A stretch of 64,000 nt of DNA from assembly GCA_019359355.1 (NCBI GenBank), contig JAHHHM010000014.1, positions 62,001 to 126,000 on the forward strand, given 5' to 3'. The DNA is from Microcoleus vaginatus WJT46-NPBG5 (GTDB lineage Bacteria > Cyanobacteriota > Cyanobacteriia > Cyanobacteriales > Oscillatoriaceae). The notes under the pieces were generated by a model. It ran no database searches, was not told the origin of the DNA, and saw only the letters and a list, made by a program, of their open reading frames with translations. Both the position numbers and the translations under genes were made by a program. Below, in pieces: positions 43,931 through 54,486 of this stretch. Each line of letters begins with the position of its first letter. Within the stretch, counting starts at the first letter, position 1.

Positions 43931-44297
43931 AAATTAAAAATGAGTGACTGAGCTAACCTAATCTTAACGCAATTTACAATTTGTAACATTTACTGCATTT
44001 TTTTTCAATCACAGAGCTGTCAGTCAGGATCGCAACACCGGCATCTTAATTCCAGCTAGAGAGGATTGACATTTAAGCCAAAACATGAAGCTAAAACCAA
44101 CAAGATCAGCGATTAGGCAACCGCAGCTAAGTTAAGCGGTTAAGCTTGATTGAAATTGACGCAAGCAAACAATCTAAAAACAGTATCTTGCTGAAAACCG
44201 GCAACGTTCCTTAAAACCCATCAAGCCTTGAAATGCAATAAAATAAAACAGCAAAACAGTAAATCCTGCTCTGGGATTGGAACGAAATCAACAGCCG
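43931..44297. other. Intergenic region upstream of thrS
   Basis: This divergent gap of 367 bp separates DUF2605 and thrS. TTGACG near 44156 could be a -35 box but no well-placed -10 follows, and no T-box-like or other leader structure was recognised. Confidence 0.45.
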
Positions 44298-46124
44298 ATG
44301 GTTACCTCATCTCCCGCTTCCCCAGAAGAACAACCCGAAAAGATCCATCTGCCGCGCACCGGCGAATCGGTAGCCTTGCAAAAAATTCGCCACACCGCTT
44401 CCCATGTGATGGCAATGGCAGTGCAAAAACTGTTTCCTAAGGCGCAAGTCACGATTGGCCCTTGGATAGACTATGGCTTTTACTACGACTTTGACCATCC
44501 AGAATCGTTTACGGAAAAGGATCTCAAGGCGATCAAAAAAGAGATGATCAAGATCGTCAACCGCAAACTGCCGGTGGTTCGGGAAGAAGTGAGCCGTGAG
44601 GAAGCTAGAAAGCGGATCGAGGCAATTAATGAGCCTTACAAACTAGAAATATTAGAAGGCATTCAAGAACCGATCACCATCTACCATTTGGGTGAAGAGT
44701 GGTGGGATTTGTGTGCCGGCCCTCATGTGGAAAACACCAGCGAACTCAACCCCAAGGCATTTGAACTCGAAAGTGTTGCCGGTGCCTATTGGCGCGGCGA
44801 TGCCACCAAACAACAGCTACAGCGCATTTACGGCACCGCTTGGGAAACGCCAGAACAACTCGCAGAATACAAACGCCGCAAGGAAGAAGCACTCAAGCGC
44901 GACCACCGCAAGTTAGGGAAAGAACTCGGCTTATTTATCTTCGCCGATCCCGTAGGCCCAGGATTGCCCCTGTGGACTCCGAAAGGCACCATTTTGCGGT
45001 CGATCCTCGAAGATTTCCTTAAACAAGAGCAAATCAAACGCGGCTATCAACAAGTCGTCACCCCTCACATCGGCAGAGTGGACTTGTTTAAAATTTCTGG
45101 TCATTGGCAGAAATATAAAGAGGATATGTTCCCCATGATGGCGGAGGACGAGGAAGCCGCCGCCGCAGAACAGGGTTTTGCCCTCAAGCCGATGAACTGT
45201 CCTTTCCATATCCAAATTTACAAGAGCGAGTTGCATTCCTATCGGGAATTGCCAATACGCTTAGCTGAATTTGGCACCGTCTACCGCTACGAACAATCAG
45301 GCGAACTCGGTGGTTTAACGCGGGTGCGCGGCTTTACCGTCGATGACTCTCACCTATTTGTTACACCAGATCAACTGGATGATGAATTCCTGAAAGTGGT
45401 GGATTTGATTCTGTCGGTGTTCAAGAGTCTGCAACTGAAGAACTTTAAGGCAAGGCTGAGTTTCCGCGATCCCGCCTTAGATAAGTACATCGGCTCAGAT
45501 GAAGCGTGGGAAAAAGCCCAAGGCGCGATTCGTCGCGCCGTGGAAACCCTCGGCATGAACTACTTTGAGGGAATTGGAGAAGCGGCATTTTACGGGCCGA
45601 AACTCGATTTTATCTTCCAAGATGCTCTGGATCGGGAGTGGCAGTTAGGGACGGTTCAAGTTGATTACAATTTGCCGGAACGCTTTGATTTAGAGTATGT
45701 AGCGGCAGATGGTTCCCGTCAGCGTCCGGTGATGATTCACCGTGCGCCGTTTGGATCTTTGGAACGGTTGATTGGGATTTTGATTGAAGAATATGCCGGC
45801 GATTTTCCGCTGTGGTTAGCGCCGGTGCAGGTTCGTTTGCTGCCGGTGAGTGATGAGTTTCTGCCTTTTGCTGAAAACGTAGCTGCTCAGATGAAAGCGC
45901 TGGGGATTCGTGCTGAAGCAGATGCCAGCTATGAGCGTCTAGGTAAACTCATTCGTAATGCAGAGAAAGATAAAATTCCCGTGATGGCAGTGGTGGGAGA
46001 AAAAGAGGTTTCTTCAAATAGCCTTAGCATCCGCACCCGCGCTTCTGGGGAATTAGGTTCGATGCCGGTGCCTGATGTGATTGAGCGAATGACAAGCGCA
46101 ATTGCTAATTACAGCAACTTTTAA
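44298..46124 (+). CDS. thrS: Threonyl-tRNA synthetase without TGS domain
   Basis: The 608-residue class II enzyme charges tRNA-Thr. The N-terminal editing domain carries HTASHVMAMAVQKLFP (metal-binding His pair) and WDLCAGPHVENTSEL (Cys-His). The catalytic core has the zinc-binding Cys in LKPMNCPFH, motif 2 VYRYEQSGELGGLTRVRGFT, VQVDYNLPERFDLEY and motif 3 PFGSLERLIGILIEEY. The anticodon-binding domain ends it (WLAPVQVRLLPVSDEF). The N-terminal TGS domain of E. coli ThrS is absent, as in many cyanobacterial enzymes. ATG 44298 is chosen over TTG 44277. A GC-rich hairpin follows. Confidence 0.95.
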   Translation: MVTSSPASPEEQPEKIHLPRTGESVALQKIRHTASHVMAMAVQKLFPKAQVTIGPWIDYGFYYDFDHPESFTEKDLKAIKKEMIKIVNRKLPVVREEVSREEARKRIEAINEPYKLEILEGIQEPITIYHLGEEWWDLCAGPHVENTSELNPKAFELESVAGAYWRGDATKQQLQRIYGTAWETPEQLAEYKRRKEEALKRDHRKLGKELGLFIFADPVGPGLPLWTPKGTILRSILEDFLKQEQIKRGYQQVVTPHIGRVDLFKISGHWQKYKEDMFPMMAEDEEAAAAEQGFALKPMNCPFHIQIYKSELHSYRELPIRLAEFGTVYRYEQSGELGGLTRVRGFTVDDSHLFVTPDQLDDEFLKVVDLILSVFKSLQLKNFKARLSFRDPALDKYIGSDEAWEKAQGAIRRAVETLGMNYFEGIGEAAFYGPKLDFIFQDALDREWQLGTVQVDYNLPERFDLEYVAADGSRQRPVMIHRAPFGSLERLIGILIEEYAGDFPLWLAPVQVRLLPVSDEFLPFAENVAAQMKALGIRAEADASYERLGKLIRNAEKDKIPVMAVVGEKEVSSNSLSIRTRASGELGSMPVPDVIERMTSAIANYSNF

Positions 46125-46131
46125 CTGAAAG

Positions 46132-46160
46132 AAGGGCCGGCACAGTGCCGGCCTTATTGT
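46132..46160 (+). terminator. GC-rich hairpin after thrS
   Basis: GGCCGGCAC (46135-46143) and GTGCCGGCC (46145-46153) form a 9-bp stem, extendable by AAG/CTT, 11 bp after the thrS stop and followed by TTATTGTT. The apical loop would be larger than the single base between arms, and the arms contain the abundant GCCGGC motif. Confidence 0.6.
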
Positions 46161-46385
46161 TAGCAGCAGAAAATTGCTAAGATTTATGACGTTGCTCGTT
46201 TTTGGTAGAAACTGTTATTGCGGCTATTAAATTTTTTGCAAAAGTTGATAATATTATATTAAATAAAACCGGCAAATAATTTGATAAATAAATAAAAATT
46301 GTAATCTTATTTAACTAAGAAATTATTTTTTCAAAAGACCTTTAATTAAGGAATTAAAAATGCTGTAAAACTCCCAAAAATTATT

Positions 46386-47174
46386 ATGCCTTCTCCTTTT
46401 CCCGGAATGAATCCCTATTTAGAACATCCCGAAGTCTGGCCAGAAGTTCATCACCGGCTGATTACTGCAATTGCGGATATTTTGAATCCCCTAGTGCTGC
46501 CGAAATATCGAGTAGCGATTGAAAAGAGAGTGTATGAGCTTGGTGGGGAAAAATCTGTTTTGGTGGGGATTCCTGATGTGATCGTACACCGGCAGCGCAC
46601 TCAAACTAACCCAACTTCCTCTAATGTCGCGGTTGTTGCACCGCCGGCAACACCTGTGACAGTGACAGTGCCGATGCCAGAGGAAGTCAGGGAAGGCTAT
46701 TTAGAGGTACGAGAGTTGGCGACGGGTGAAGTGGTGACAGCAATCGAAGTGCTTTCCCCTACTAATAAGCGTCCTGGAAAAGGCCGGCAGGTTTATGAGG
46801 AAAAGCGCCAGCAGGTGTTAGGAAGTCGTACCCATTTTGTTGAAATTGATTTGCTGCGGGGGGGAGAACCTTTACCTGTTTTTGGTAATGAGATCGAGGC
46901 AAGTTATCGAATTTTGGTGAGTCGGGGAAATTGCCGGCCTGTAGCAGATTTATATCTATTTAACTTACAAAATATAATTCCCTCATTTCCTTTGCCTTTA
47001 CGTTCAGGCGATGTGGAACCGGCACTCGATTTGCAGACAGTATTAAATAGCGTTTATGAGCGAGCCGCCTACGATTATATAATTGATTACAACGCTGAGC
47101 CGGCCTTACCCCTGTCAGAATCTGACGCGGCTTGGGCAGACACCCTGTTGCGGGAGAAACAGTGCCGGCAATGA
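46386..47174 (+). CDS. DUF4058 family protein
   Basis: The 262-residue protein starts with the family hallmark MPSPFPGMNPYLEHPEVWPE. VLPKYRVAIEKRVYEL, TAIEVLSPTNKRPGKGRQVY and HFVEIDLLRGG follow. The EVLSP and EIDLLR elements resemble a PD-(D/E)xK-like restriction-endonuclease fold, but the family has no defined activity. It is often multicopy in filamentous cyanobacteria. A 260-bp AT-rich gap with no promoter that I could define precedes it. Confidence 0.88.
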   Translation: MPSPFPGMNPYLEHPEVWPEVHHRLITAIADILNPLVLPKYRVAIEKRVYELGGEKSVLVGIPDVIVHRQRTQTNPTSSNVAVVAPPATPVTVTVPMPEEVREGYLEVRELATGEVVTAIEVLSPTNKRPGKGRQVYEEKRQQVLGSRTHFVEIDLLRGGEPLPVFGNEIEASYRILVSRGNCRPVADLYLFNLQNIIPSFPLPLRSGDVEPALDLQTVLNSVYERAAYDYIIDYNAEPALPLSESDAAWADTLLREKQCRQ

Positions 47175-47272
47175 TGAAAACTGCTGCTCCATGCAGAGAC
47201 AAGCCGGTGGATAATAATCAGCGTACTCTACACTAAGGCTTCGCCTACATCTGCATAAGGCGGCGGTTAAAA

Positions 47273-48193
47273 ATGACCAACATTGTTAACGTTACTGTCC
47301 CTGCCACGACTGCAAATTTGGGGCCAGGATTTGACTGCATTGGCGCAGCCCTGAGCCTTTACAATCAATTTAAGTTTACCCGTCTTGATTCAAATGAACC
47401 GGCGCTTAAAATTAGTGTCACCGGCATCGAGGCTGAGCGAGTTAAGACAGATGAGAGCAATCTGGCTTATGAAGCATTTGTGCATCTTTACCAAAAACTC
47501 GGTCAAACTCCGCCGGCAGTCCATATTGAAATTGAGTTAGGGGTTCCCCTCGCTAGAGGGTTAGGCAGTTCCGCAACCGCGATTGTTGGCGGGTTAGTGG
47601 GTGCGAATCAGCTAGCCGGTGCGCCTTTAAGTGAAATTGAAGTAATGCAGCTAGCGATCGCAATGGAAGGACACCCAGATAATGTGGTGCCGGCACTTTT
47701 GGGCGGTTGCCGTCTCGCCGCAACAGGATCATCAGACGGCGGTTGGGAAATTTGTGAAATTCCTTGGGACTCTAATATTGTGCCGGTGGTGGCGATTCCC
47801 GATTTTGAACTGTCTACCGCAGAAGCGCGACGCGTATTGCCGGCAACTTATTCTCGTGCTGATGCCATTTTCAATACTGCCCATCTTGGTTTATTGCTGC
47901 GCGGCTTGGAAACCGGCACCGGCAGTTGGCTACGCGCGGCAATGCAAGATCGCATCCACCAACCTTATCGACAAGCTTTGATTGCCGGTTACGAAGCTGT
48001 ATTTGCGGCTGCTTTGGATGCCGGTGCTTATGGCATGGTGATTAGCGGCGCTGGGCCAACGCTTTTGGCGCTTGTTGAGGCGCAATTAGGTGAATCAGTT
48101 GCATCTGCGATGCAGGCAGCGTGGCAGAAACAGGGGGTTAACGCTGACGTTATGTCAGTAAAGCTTGACACAGAGGGGGCAAGACTCTCCTAA
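47273..48193 (+). CDS. thrB: Homoserine kinase
   Basis: This 306-residue GHMP-family kinase phosphorylates L-homoserine in threonine biosynthesis. [20 protein letters not shown] is the N-terminal motif, [20 protein letters not shown] the ATP-binding glycine loop, and [17 protein letters not shown] the C-terminal motif. thrS lies two genes upstream, so threonine use and synthesis are near each other without forming an operon. A strong terminator follows the stop. Confidence 0.96.
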   Translation: MTNIVNVTVPATTANLGPGFDCIGAALSLYNQFKFTRLDSNEPALKISVTGIEAERVKTDESNLAYEAFVHLYQKLGQTPPAVHIEIELGVPLARGLGSSATAIVGGLVGANQLAGAPLSEIEVMQLAIAMEGHPDNVVPALLGGCRLAATGSSDGGWEICEIPWDSNIVPVVAIPDFELSTAEARRVLPATYSRADAIFNTAHLGLLLRGLETGTGSWLRAAMQDRIHQPYRQALIAGYEAVFAAALDAGAYGMVISGAGPTLLALVEAQLGESVASAMQAAWQKQGVNADVMSVKLDTEGARLS

Positions 48194-48556
48194 CTGTCGT
48201 TGACAAATTGGCCTATATTTCCCCTTTACGGTAGCAAAAGCTACCGTATTTTTTTACTTTATCAAGTCTTTACAAAACTTAACTTAAATTTTTCTGTTTG
48301 ATTTGTTGCTAATAAATTTAACAGCAATTTATTTATTAATAGCAGTTTTTGTTTTGTCTAAGTCACTTTGCTAAAACCCACTTTAGTTAGAATTAAGCAT
48401 TGATTAAACGGAAATATTTTATATTTGCCTGGGATCGGCTTTTTTCTCAAGGCAGCCAAATATAAAGATTCCTTTTTTATGCGAACTTCCCTTTTCAAAA
48501 GTTCATCTAACTTAATAAAATAGAGAGAAGTAAGGAATAGGTATTTATTCTCAATC
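48194..48556. other. Intergenic region between thrB and ndhD
   Basis: This gap of 363 bp holds the thrB terminator at 48227-48255 and an AT-rich stretch. TAAAAT near 48516 could be a -10 box for ndhD; its -35 is poor. A minus-strand open frame across it (48358-48651) overlaps ndhD and has no protein-like features. Confidence 0.5.
48227..48255 (+). terminator. Factor-independent terminator of thrB
   Basis: TACGGTAGC (48227-48235), loop AAAA, GCTACCGTA (48240-48248), then T7 (48249-48255). It is a textbook structure 34 bp after the stop. Confidence 0.92.
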
Positions 48557-50176
48557 ATGGCGCTTATGGAAATGCCCTGGCTAAGCACTATTATTTTGTT
48601 GCCCCTAATCGCTGCCCTAGCTATCCCTTTCATACCGGATAAAAACGGCAAAACCGTTCGCTGGTATGCCTTAGGGGTGGGCTTAGCAGACTTGGCGCTA
48701 ACTGTCTATGCCTTTTGGCAGCACTACGATTTACAAAATCCTGACTTTCAACTGACCGAAAGCTATGCCTGGGTTCCGCAGCTGGGACTCAATTGGTCGG
48801 TGGCGGTGGATGGACTGTCGATGCCGCTGATTGTCTTAACCGGCTTAGTCACCACCTTGGCAATGCTGGCAGGTTGGAACGTCACCACCAAGCCACGCTT
48901 GTTTTATTTCCTGATGCTGGCCATGTATAGCGCCCAGATTGGGGTGTTTGCCGCCCAGGATATGCTTTTGTTCTTCCTAATGTGGGAACTAGAGTTAGTG
49001 CCGATGTACTTGCTCATTTCCATTTGGGGTGGGCCAAAGCGGCAGTATGCGGCAACCAAATTCATTCTTTACACAGCCTTAGGGTCAATTTTCATCCTAC
49101 TAGCCGGCCTGACAATGGCCTTCTATGGCAGTCATGTCACCTTCAATATGGTGGAAATTGGACAGAAATATTTCCCCATGTCGTTGGAATTGGTGCTTTA
49201 TGCAGCTTTACTGATTGCCTTCGGGGTTAAACTGCCGATCTTCCCCCTGCACACTTGGCTACCCGATGCACATGGCGAAGCTTCAGCCCCCGTGTCGATG
49301 ATTTTGGCCGGCGTTTTATTGAAAATGGGTGGCTATGCGTTGATCCGCATGAATGTGGAGATGCTGCCACACGCCCACATTTACTTCGCGCCGGTTTTAG
49401 CCATCCTCGGTGTCGTCAATATTGTTTACGGGGCATTAACCGCCTTTGCCCAAGATAACCTCAAGCGCCGGCTGGCTTGTTCCTCGATTTCCCACATGGG
49501 CTTTGTTCTCATCGGTATCGCCTCTTTAACCGATGTTGGACTCACCGGCGCGATCCTGCAAATGCTTTCCCACGGCTTAATTGCCGCTGCGCTGTTCTTC
49601 CTCTCAGGTGTGACTTACGAACGCACTCACACGCTGGCGATGGAAAAAATGGGCGGCATGGCTAAATCGATGCCCAAAGTGTTTGCCTTATTCACCGCCG
49701 GCTCAATGGCGTCTCTGGCATTACCCGGAATGAGTGGTTTTATCGGTGAATTGACGGTATTTCTAGGCTTCGCAACCAGTGATGCCTTTAACCCCACCTT
49801 CAAAGCCGTAGTAATTGTGTTGGCGGCAGTGGGATTAATTGCTACGCCGGTTTATCTACTCTCGATGTTGCGTCGCGTGTTCTATGGGCCAGAAAATGCC
49901 CAACTCACGATTGATCCTTGGCTGCTGGTGGATGCCAAACCTCGTGAAATTTTGATTACGCTGTGCCTGATCCTTCCGATTATCGGAATTGGCTTGTATC
50001 CCAAAATTGCTACGCAAACCTATGATGTCAAGGTAGTGGAAGTGGCGGCAAATGTCCGCGATGCGCTGCCGGTGGTGGCACAACAGCGGGAACGTCTTTA
50101 CTCTGGCTATATTGCACCCAAATTGGGGGAACCAACTCAAGGGTTAGTTGTGGCTGATTTGGGCAAAGGTGCGTAA
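48557..50176 (+). CDS. ndhD1: NAD(P)H-quinone oxidoreductase subunit 4 (NdhD1 type)
   Basis: The 539-residue, roughly 14-helix subunit belongs to the photosynthetic NDH-1 complex in the thylakoid membrane, which moves electrons from ferredoxin to plastoquinone and pumps protons. Family marks include [60 protein letters not shown] and [18 protein letters not shown]. The N-terminus ([20 protein letters not shown]) and overall wording match NdhD1, the respiratory/cyclic form, rather than the CO2-uptake forms NdhD3/4. No ndhF lies next to it. ATG 48557 is used; 48566 is also possible. Confidence 0.94.
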   Translation: MALMEMPWLSTIILLPLIAALAIPFIPDKNGKTVRWYALGVGLADLALTVYAFWQHYDLQNPDFQLTESYAWVPQLGLNWSVAVDGLSMPLIVLTGLVTTLAMLAGWNVTTKPRLFYFLMLAMYSAQIGVFAAQDMLLFFLMWELELVPMYLLISIWGGPKRQYAATKFILYTALGSIFILLAGLTMAFYGSHVTFNMVEIGQKYFPMSLELVLYAALLIAFGVKLPIFPLHTWLPDAHGEASAPVSMILAGVLLKMGGYALIRMNVEMLPHAHIYFAPVLAILGVVNIVYGALTAFAQDNLKRRLACSSISHMGFVLIGIASLTDVGLTGAILQMLSHGLIAAALFFLSGVTYERTHTLAMEKMGGMAKSMPKVFALFTAGSMASLALPGMSGFIGELTVFLGFATSDAFNPTFKAVVIVLAAVGLIATPVYLLSMLRRVFYGPENAQLTIDPWLLVDAKPREILITLCLILPIIGIGLYPKIATQTYDVKVVEVAANVRDALPVVAQQRERLYSGYIAPKLGEPTQGLVVADLGKGA

Positions 50177-50233
50177 GGGTGAGGGAGAAAGTTTCCACAA
50201 GCCTTTAATCCCTAGGATCAGTTAGGACAATAC

Positions 50234-50272
50234 AAAAAAAGAAAGCCTGCGTGTACGGGCTTTCTTTTTTTT
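50234..50272 (+). terminator. Factor-independent terminator of ndhD
   Basis: An A-run plus GAAAGCC (about 50234-50247) pairs with GGCTTTC plus a T-run (50258-50272) around a short loop. It lies about 58 bp after the ndhD stop. Confidence 0.88.
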
Positions 50273-50387
50273 GGCTGTTATTGTTTAATAGCTTTTTATT
50301 TTCTTTACATTTGTTTACCATTTAAGAGAAGGGGCACGCATCAAGACGCACGATCTCTCGGATTTAACCTTCACAACCGGCTAAGCT

Positions 50388-52250
50388 ATGCTCAAAAAAA
50401 TATCAGAAATCTCCGAACACCGGCAAGTCCTAGAAATGCTATGGCTGTGCGATCGCGCGATGGCAGCAACCAGCACCGGCATTGTGATTGCCGATGCCAC
50501 GAAGCCAGGTAGACCCCTCATTTATTGCAATTCAGGCTTTGAGCGGATGACAGGTTACTCCCGCGATGAAGTGATCGGGCGCAATTGCAAGTTTTTGCAG
50601 GGATCTGATACAGATCAACCGGCTATCGAGCAAATTCGCCAAGCCTTACGCGATCAAACTGAATGCCGGGTCATCTTAAAAAATTATCGCAAAGATGGCA
50701 CTTTATTTTGGAATGAATTAACCATTTCGCCGGTACTCGACAGCAACGGACAATTAACTCACTTTATTGGGGTGCAAAACGACATTACAGAACGCATAGA
50801 AGCAGAAGCCGCACTGAAGCAAAAAACCCAAGAGTTAGCCGATTCTGAAGCCGCTTTACGCAAGCAAACCAACATTTTACAATCTCTCCTCGACAACCTC
50901 GCTGAAGGTGTGGTTGTTGCCGATGAATTGGGTCAATTTTTGCTATTTAACCCTGCTGCAAAAAAGATGCTTGGGAAAGGTTCAGTGGACGTATCAACTG
51001 AAGCGTGGACAGATCAATACGGCTGCTATTTGCCTGATAAATTAACTCCCTATCCTCCTCAAGAATTGCCTCTTGCACAAGCAATTCAGGGAAAATCTGT
51101 TGATGCAGCAGAAATTTTTATCCAGCCATCACAAAATTCCGAAGGAGTTTTTATTTCTGTAAATGCGAGACCGTTAAAAGATGAAATCGGCAGTTTAAAA
51201 GGCGGTGTTGCAGTCTTTCGTGATATTACTGAGCGAAAGAATTATGAGGAAGCTCTGCTGCACTCAGAAGCGCAATTAAGAGAACAAGCAAATCAACTAA
51301 AGCAAGCTTTCTACGACTTGCAACAAACCCAAGCGCAACTAATTCAGTCTGAGAAAATGTCAAGCTTGGGACAATTAGTTGCCGGCATCGCTCATGAAGT
51401 CAACAATCCTGTCAGTTTTATTTATGGCAATCTTGCTTATGCAAATGAATACATTCAAGACCTGCTAAGATTGCTGAATCTCTACCAGAAAAAGTACCCT
51501 AATCCGGGAGAAGAAATTGAAGAGGAAATAGAAGAAGTTGGCTTAAATTTCTTGCTGGAAGATCTGCCCAAGTTAATGTCTTCCATGAAACAGGGAGCCG
51601 AACGCATCCGTCAAATTGTGATTAGCTTGCGTAACTTCGCCCGTTTGGATGAAGCTGAAATGAAATCAGTCAATATTCATGAAGGCATTGACAGTACCTT
51701 GCTAATTTTGCAACATCGGCTCAAACAACAACAGAAAGATTCTGAGATTGAGATCATTAAAGAATATAGTAAGTTACCCAAGGTTGAATGCTATCCAGGG
51801 CAACTCAACCAAGTTTTTATCAATATTCTTAATAATGCAATTGATGCTGTAGAAGAAGCAGCAATCAAGCGAGTGGAAAAAGGACAAATTCTAATTCGCA
51901 CCGGCATCCAAGACGAGCGCGTATTTATCAGCATTGCTGACAATGGAGGGGGCATGGGCGAAGAAGTAAGCCGACATATGTTTGACCCGTTCTACACAAC
52001 AAAGCCGGTGGGGAAAGGCACCGGCTTGGGATTATCGATTAGCTACCAAGTTGTGGTAGAAAAACATGGAGGCCGGCTGCAATGTATTTCCGCCCCCGGA
52101 AAAGGAACTGAGCTGAGAATTGAAATTCCATTGCGCCAAAAAAATCTTACATCCTTTGCCGTTCCAGATTACCTATCACGAAACGGGAAAAATGTGGAAA
52201 TGAAAAGAGTAGAAGAGGAAAAAACCGGCGTCAGTAATCTTATGTCATAA
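50388..52250 (+). CDS. LOV-domain histidine kinase (predicted blue-light sensor)
   Basis: The 620-residue soluble kinase has an N-terminal LOV-type PAS (about 22-135) with GRNCKFLQG, whose Cys67 is the flavin-adduct residue. NYRKDGTLFWNELTISPV supplies Asn99 and Asn109, and HFIGVQNDITER supplies Gln130; these are the flavin contacts expected of a light-active LOV. A second PAS (about 165-283), a coiled coil, a HisKA domain (GQLVAGIAHEVNNPVSFIYG, His336) and an ATPase domain (NILNNAIDAVEEA, DNGGGM, GKGTGLGLSISYQVV) follow. It would autophosphorylate in response to blue light. No response regulator is adjacent. Confidence 0.93.
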   Translation: MLKKISEISEHRQVLEMLWLCDRAMAATSTGIVIADATKPGRPLIYCNSGFERMTGYSRDEVIGRNCKFLQGSDTDQPAIEQIRQALRDQTECRVILKNYRKDGTLFWNELTISPVLDSNGQLTHFIGVQNDITERIEAEAALKQKTQELADSEAALRKQTNILQSLLDNLAEGVVVADELGQFLLFNPAAKKMLGKGSVDVSTEAWTDQYGCYLPDKLTPYPPQELPLAQAIQGKSVDAAEIFIQPSQNSEGVFISVNARPLKDEIGSLKGGVAVFRDITERKNYEEALLHSEAQLREQANQLKQAFYDLQQTQAQLIQSEKMSSLGQLVAGIAHEVNNPVSFIYGNLAYANEYIQDLLRLLNLYQKKYPNPGEEIEEEIEEVGLNFLLEDLPKLMSSMKQGAERIRQIVISLRNFARLDEAEMKSVNIHEGIDSTLLILQHRLKQQQKDSEIEIIKEYSKLPKVECYPGQLNQVFINILNNAIDAVEEAAIKRVEKGQILIRTGIQDERVFISIADNGGGMGEEVSRHMFDPFYTTKPVGKGTGLGLSISYQVVVEKHGGRLQCISAPGKGTELRIEIPLRQKNLTSFAVPDYLSRNGKNVEMKRVEEEKTGVSNLMS

Positions 52251-52295
52251 ACAGAGTAAAATTATAGGGCCGGCAGAAACTGCAAGTTTTTAAGC

Positions 52296-52664
52296 TCAAC
52301 CCCCACTAATTTTGGCTTTATAGCCTAATTGAGTCAGAAGTTGAAGAAGTTTTTGGGTGTGATCGCCCTGAATTTCAATTTCTCCATCTTTAATCGTACC
52401 GCCGGCACCACATTGAGTTTTCATCTGCTTAAGTAGGGATTCCAAAGTTTCAGGTTTAACTTGAAACCCGCTGATAACGGTCACGGTTTTTCCCTTGCGT
52501 CCCTTTCTGGATGCCTGCACCCTAACATTTTGCTGAGAAGCCGGCAGTTCTGTTGCAGGACGTTCTAGGGCAGACGGGTTGACATCAGTGCCAAATTCTT
52601 TATAGATAAACCGATCGCCGGTGGAAGCATTGCTATCGTTGGATTTGCGCTTGGAAGTGGCCAT
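52296..52664 (-). CDS. SUI1/YciH-type translation factor homologue
   Basis: The 122-residue protein has a disordered N-terminus and a C-terminal SUI1 domain (VRVQASRKGRKGKTVTVISG, GGTIKDGEIEIQGDH, LLQLLTQLGYKAKISGG). This is the bacterial counterpart of eIF1, called YciH in E. coli. Bacterial members appear to affect start-codon selection or translation under stress, but this is not firm in cyanobacteria. A tryptophan gene (trpB) lies about 560 bp away and I recall the two as neighbours in several cyanobacteria. Confidence 0.92.
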   Translation of the reverse strand: MATSKRKSNDSNASTGDRFIYKEFGTDVNPSALERPATELPASQQNVRVQASRKGRKGKTVTVISGFQVKPETLESLLKQMKTQCGAGGTIKDGEIEIQGDHTQKLLQLLTQLGYKAKISGG

Positions 52665-52874
52665 AACAGTGAGCGGGGGCTAGGAGCAAACAAAAAACTG
52701 TTTGCAGTTTGTGTGGTTACCTTCTCAAAGCATAAATCAGTCAACCCCAAATCTTGTAGGGGCATAACGCCCAGAATGGATATGGCCTGCCTAACCCACA
52801 TAACTGGCATTGATGCACCGGCACACCAGTCAGCTAAACTGAGTCAGAAGCAAGCTTTGTTGGAGCACCGGCAG

Positions 52875-53132
52875 ATGGAATCGAAACGACATCCCATAGA
52901 ACAGCAAGTCGAAGAAGGCAGACAGCGTGCTCACGTTCATGCAGACCGAATTAATGAACTTGCAGAAGAACTTGCCCAAGAAATAAAAGCCCTCAAAGAC
53001 ATTGCCGATGAAATTAGCCCCAGTTACTGGCAAGTCTATTACAAACCTTTCATCACCGGCTTTGGCAGCATCTCAGTTCCCTACGTCCGTTCCGATGGGG
53101 ATGTTTGGACAGTGTTCAACCGAGTTGTTTAA
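52875..53132 (+). CDS. Small coiled-coil cyanobacterial protein upstream of trpB
   Basis: The frame encodes 85 residues from ATG 52875. It has an acidic coiled coil (QQVEEGRQRAHVHADRINEL, AEELAQEIKALKDIADEISP) and an aromatic tail (SYWQVYYKPFITGFGSISVP, YVRSDGDVWTVFNRVV). No family is recognised. Longer starts exist at 52713 (GTG) and 52776 (ATG), but the added sequence is not protein-like and a GGAG lies upstream of 52875. It could be co-transcribed with trpB, which starts 93 bp later. Confidence 0.6.
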   Translation: MESKRHPIEQQVEEGRQRAHVHADRINELAEELAQEIKALKDIADEISPSYWQVYYKPFITGFGSISVPYVRSDGDVWTVFNRVV

Positions 53133-53225
53133 CGCCAACCGCTTAGGGATGTCGGCAACAAGCTTTATCTGAGCCGGCAAAACAGGGACTTATAATGAAA
53201 TCTGTCCAGTCATATCCCTGTTGCC

Positions 53226-54479
53226 GTGACCGCTACTCCCCTCTCCTCCAACCCGCAAGTTGATGCCTCCAGCCAAGCCCAAAGACCCGACCCATTAGGT
53301 CGCTTTGGTCGCTTTGGTGGCAAATATGTGCCTGAAACCTTAATGCCGGCTTTGACTGAGTTAGAAGCCGCATTTAAGCAATATTCCCATGATGCAGATT
53401 TTCAAACAGAACTTCAGCAGCTATTGCGCGACTATGTGGGACGCCCTAGCCCTCTGTATTTTGCTGAACGTCTCACCAGTCATTACGCCCGTCCCGATGG
53501 CAGTGGCCCGCAAATTTACCTCAAACGGGAAGATTTAAACCACACCGGCGCTCATAAAATTAACAATGCCATCGCTCAAGCATTGTTGGCAAAGCGCATG
53601 GGCAAACAGCGCATCATTGCCGAAACAGGTGCCGGCCAGCATGGCGTCGCCACCGCCACGGTCTGCGCCCGGTTTGGGCTGGAATGCGTGATTTATATGG
53701 GCGTTCACGATATGGAACGCCAAGCCCTGAACGTGTTTCGGATGCGCTTGATGGGGGCAGAAGTGCGCCCCGTCGCAGCCGGCACCGGCACCCTCAAAGA
53801 TGCCACATCAGAAGCGATTCGCGACTGGGTGACGAACGTAGAAAGCACCCACTACATCCTCGGTTCCGTGGCCGGCCCTCATCCCTACCCGATGATGGTG
53901 CGTGACTTCCATGATGTCATTGGCTTGGAAACCCGCGCCCAATGTCTGGAGAAATGGGGAGGACTGCCGGATATTCTCCTCGCCTGTGTGGGCGGCGGTT
54001 CCAATGCGATGGGACTATTCCATGAATTTGTCAGTGAATCCGACGTACGGTTAATTGGCGTTGAGGCTGCCGGTGAGGGCGTTGAGACAGACAAACACGC
54101 CGCAACCTTGACACGCGGGCAAATCGGTGTTTTGCACGGCGCAATGAGCTATTTACTGCAAGATGACGATGGTCAGGTTGTGGAAGCCCATTCAATTAGT
54201 GCCGGCTTAGATTATCCCGGTGTCGGGCCAGAACATAGCTATTTAAAAGATATCGGGCGCGCTGAATATTACAGCGTTACGGATGAACAAGCTTTAGACG
54301 CCTTTAAGCGCTTGTCTCTACTTGAAGGAATCATCCCAGCCTTAGAAACCGCCCACGCCATCGCTTACTTAGAAACCCTCTGCCCTCAACTTGCCGGTAA
54401 TCCCCGGATCGTGATTAACTGTTCCGGTCGCGGCGATAAAGATGTGCACACCGTCGCCAAATTCCTCAATCCAGCTTAA
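53226..54479 (+). CDS. trpB: Tryptophan synthase beta chain
   Basis: The 417-residue PLP enzyme condenses indole with serine in the last step of tryptophan biosynthesis, in complex with Trp[17 protein letters not shown] is the N-terminal signature, [12 protein letters not shown] carries the PLP lysine (Lys111), [20 protein letters not shown] and [15 protein letters not shown] bind substrate and phosphate, and [13 protein letters not shown] closes the protein. The start is GTG 53226; a TATAAT lies at 53191-53196 but with a poor -35. No trpA is in view, as usual in cyanobacteria, where trp genes are scattered. Confidence 0.96.
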   Translation: MTATPLSSNPQVDASSQAQRPDPLGRFGRFGGKYVPETLMPALTELEAAFKQYSHDADFQTELQQLLRDYVGRPSPLYFAERLTSHYARPDGSGPQIYLKREDLNHTGAHKINNAIAQALLAKRMGKQRIIAETGAGQHGVATATVCARFGLECVIYMGVHDMERQALNVFRMRLMGAEVRPVAAGTGTLKDATSEAIRDWVTNVESTHYILGSVAGPHPYPMMVRDFHDVIGLETRAQCLEKWGGLPDILLACVGGGSNAMGLFHEFVSESDVRLIGVEAAGEGVETDKHAATLTRGQIGVLHGAMSYLLQDDDGQVVEAHSISAGLDYPGVGPEHSYLKDIGRAEYYSVTDEQALDAFKRLSLLEGIIPALETAHAIAYLETLCPQLAGNPRIVINCSGRGDKDVHTVAKFLNPA

Positions 54480-54486
54480 TGCTTGA

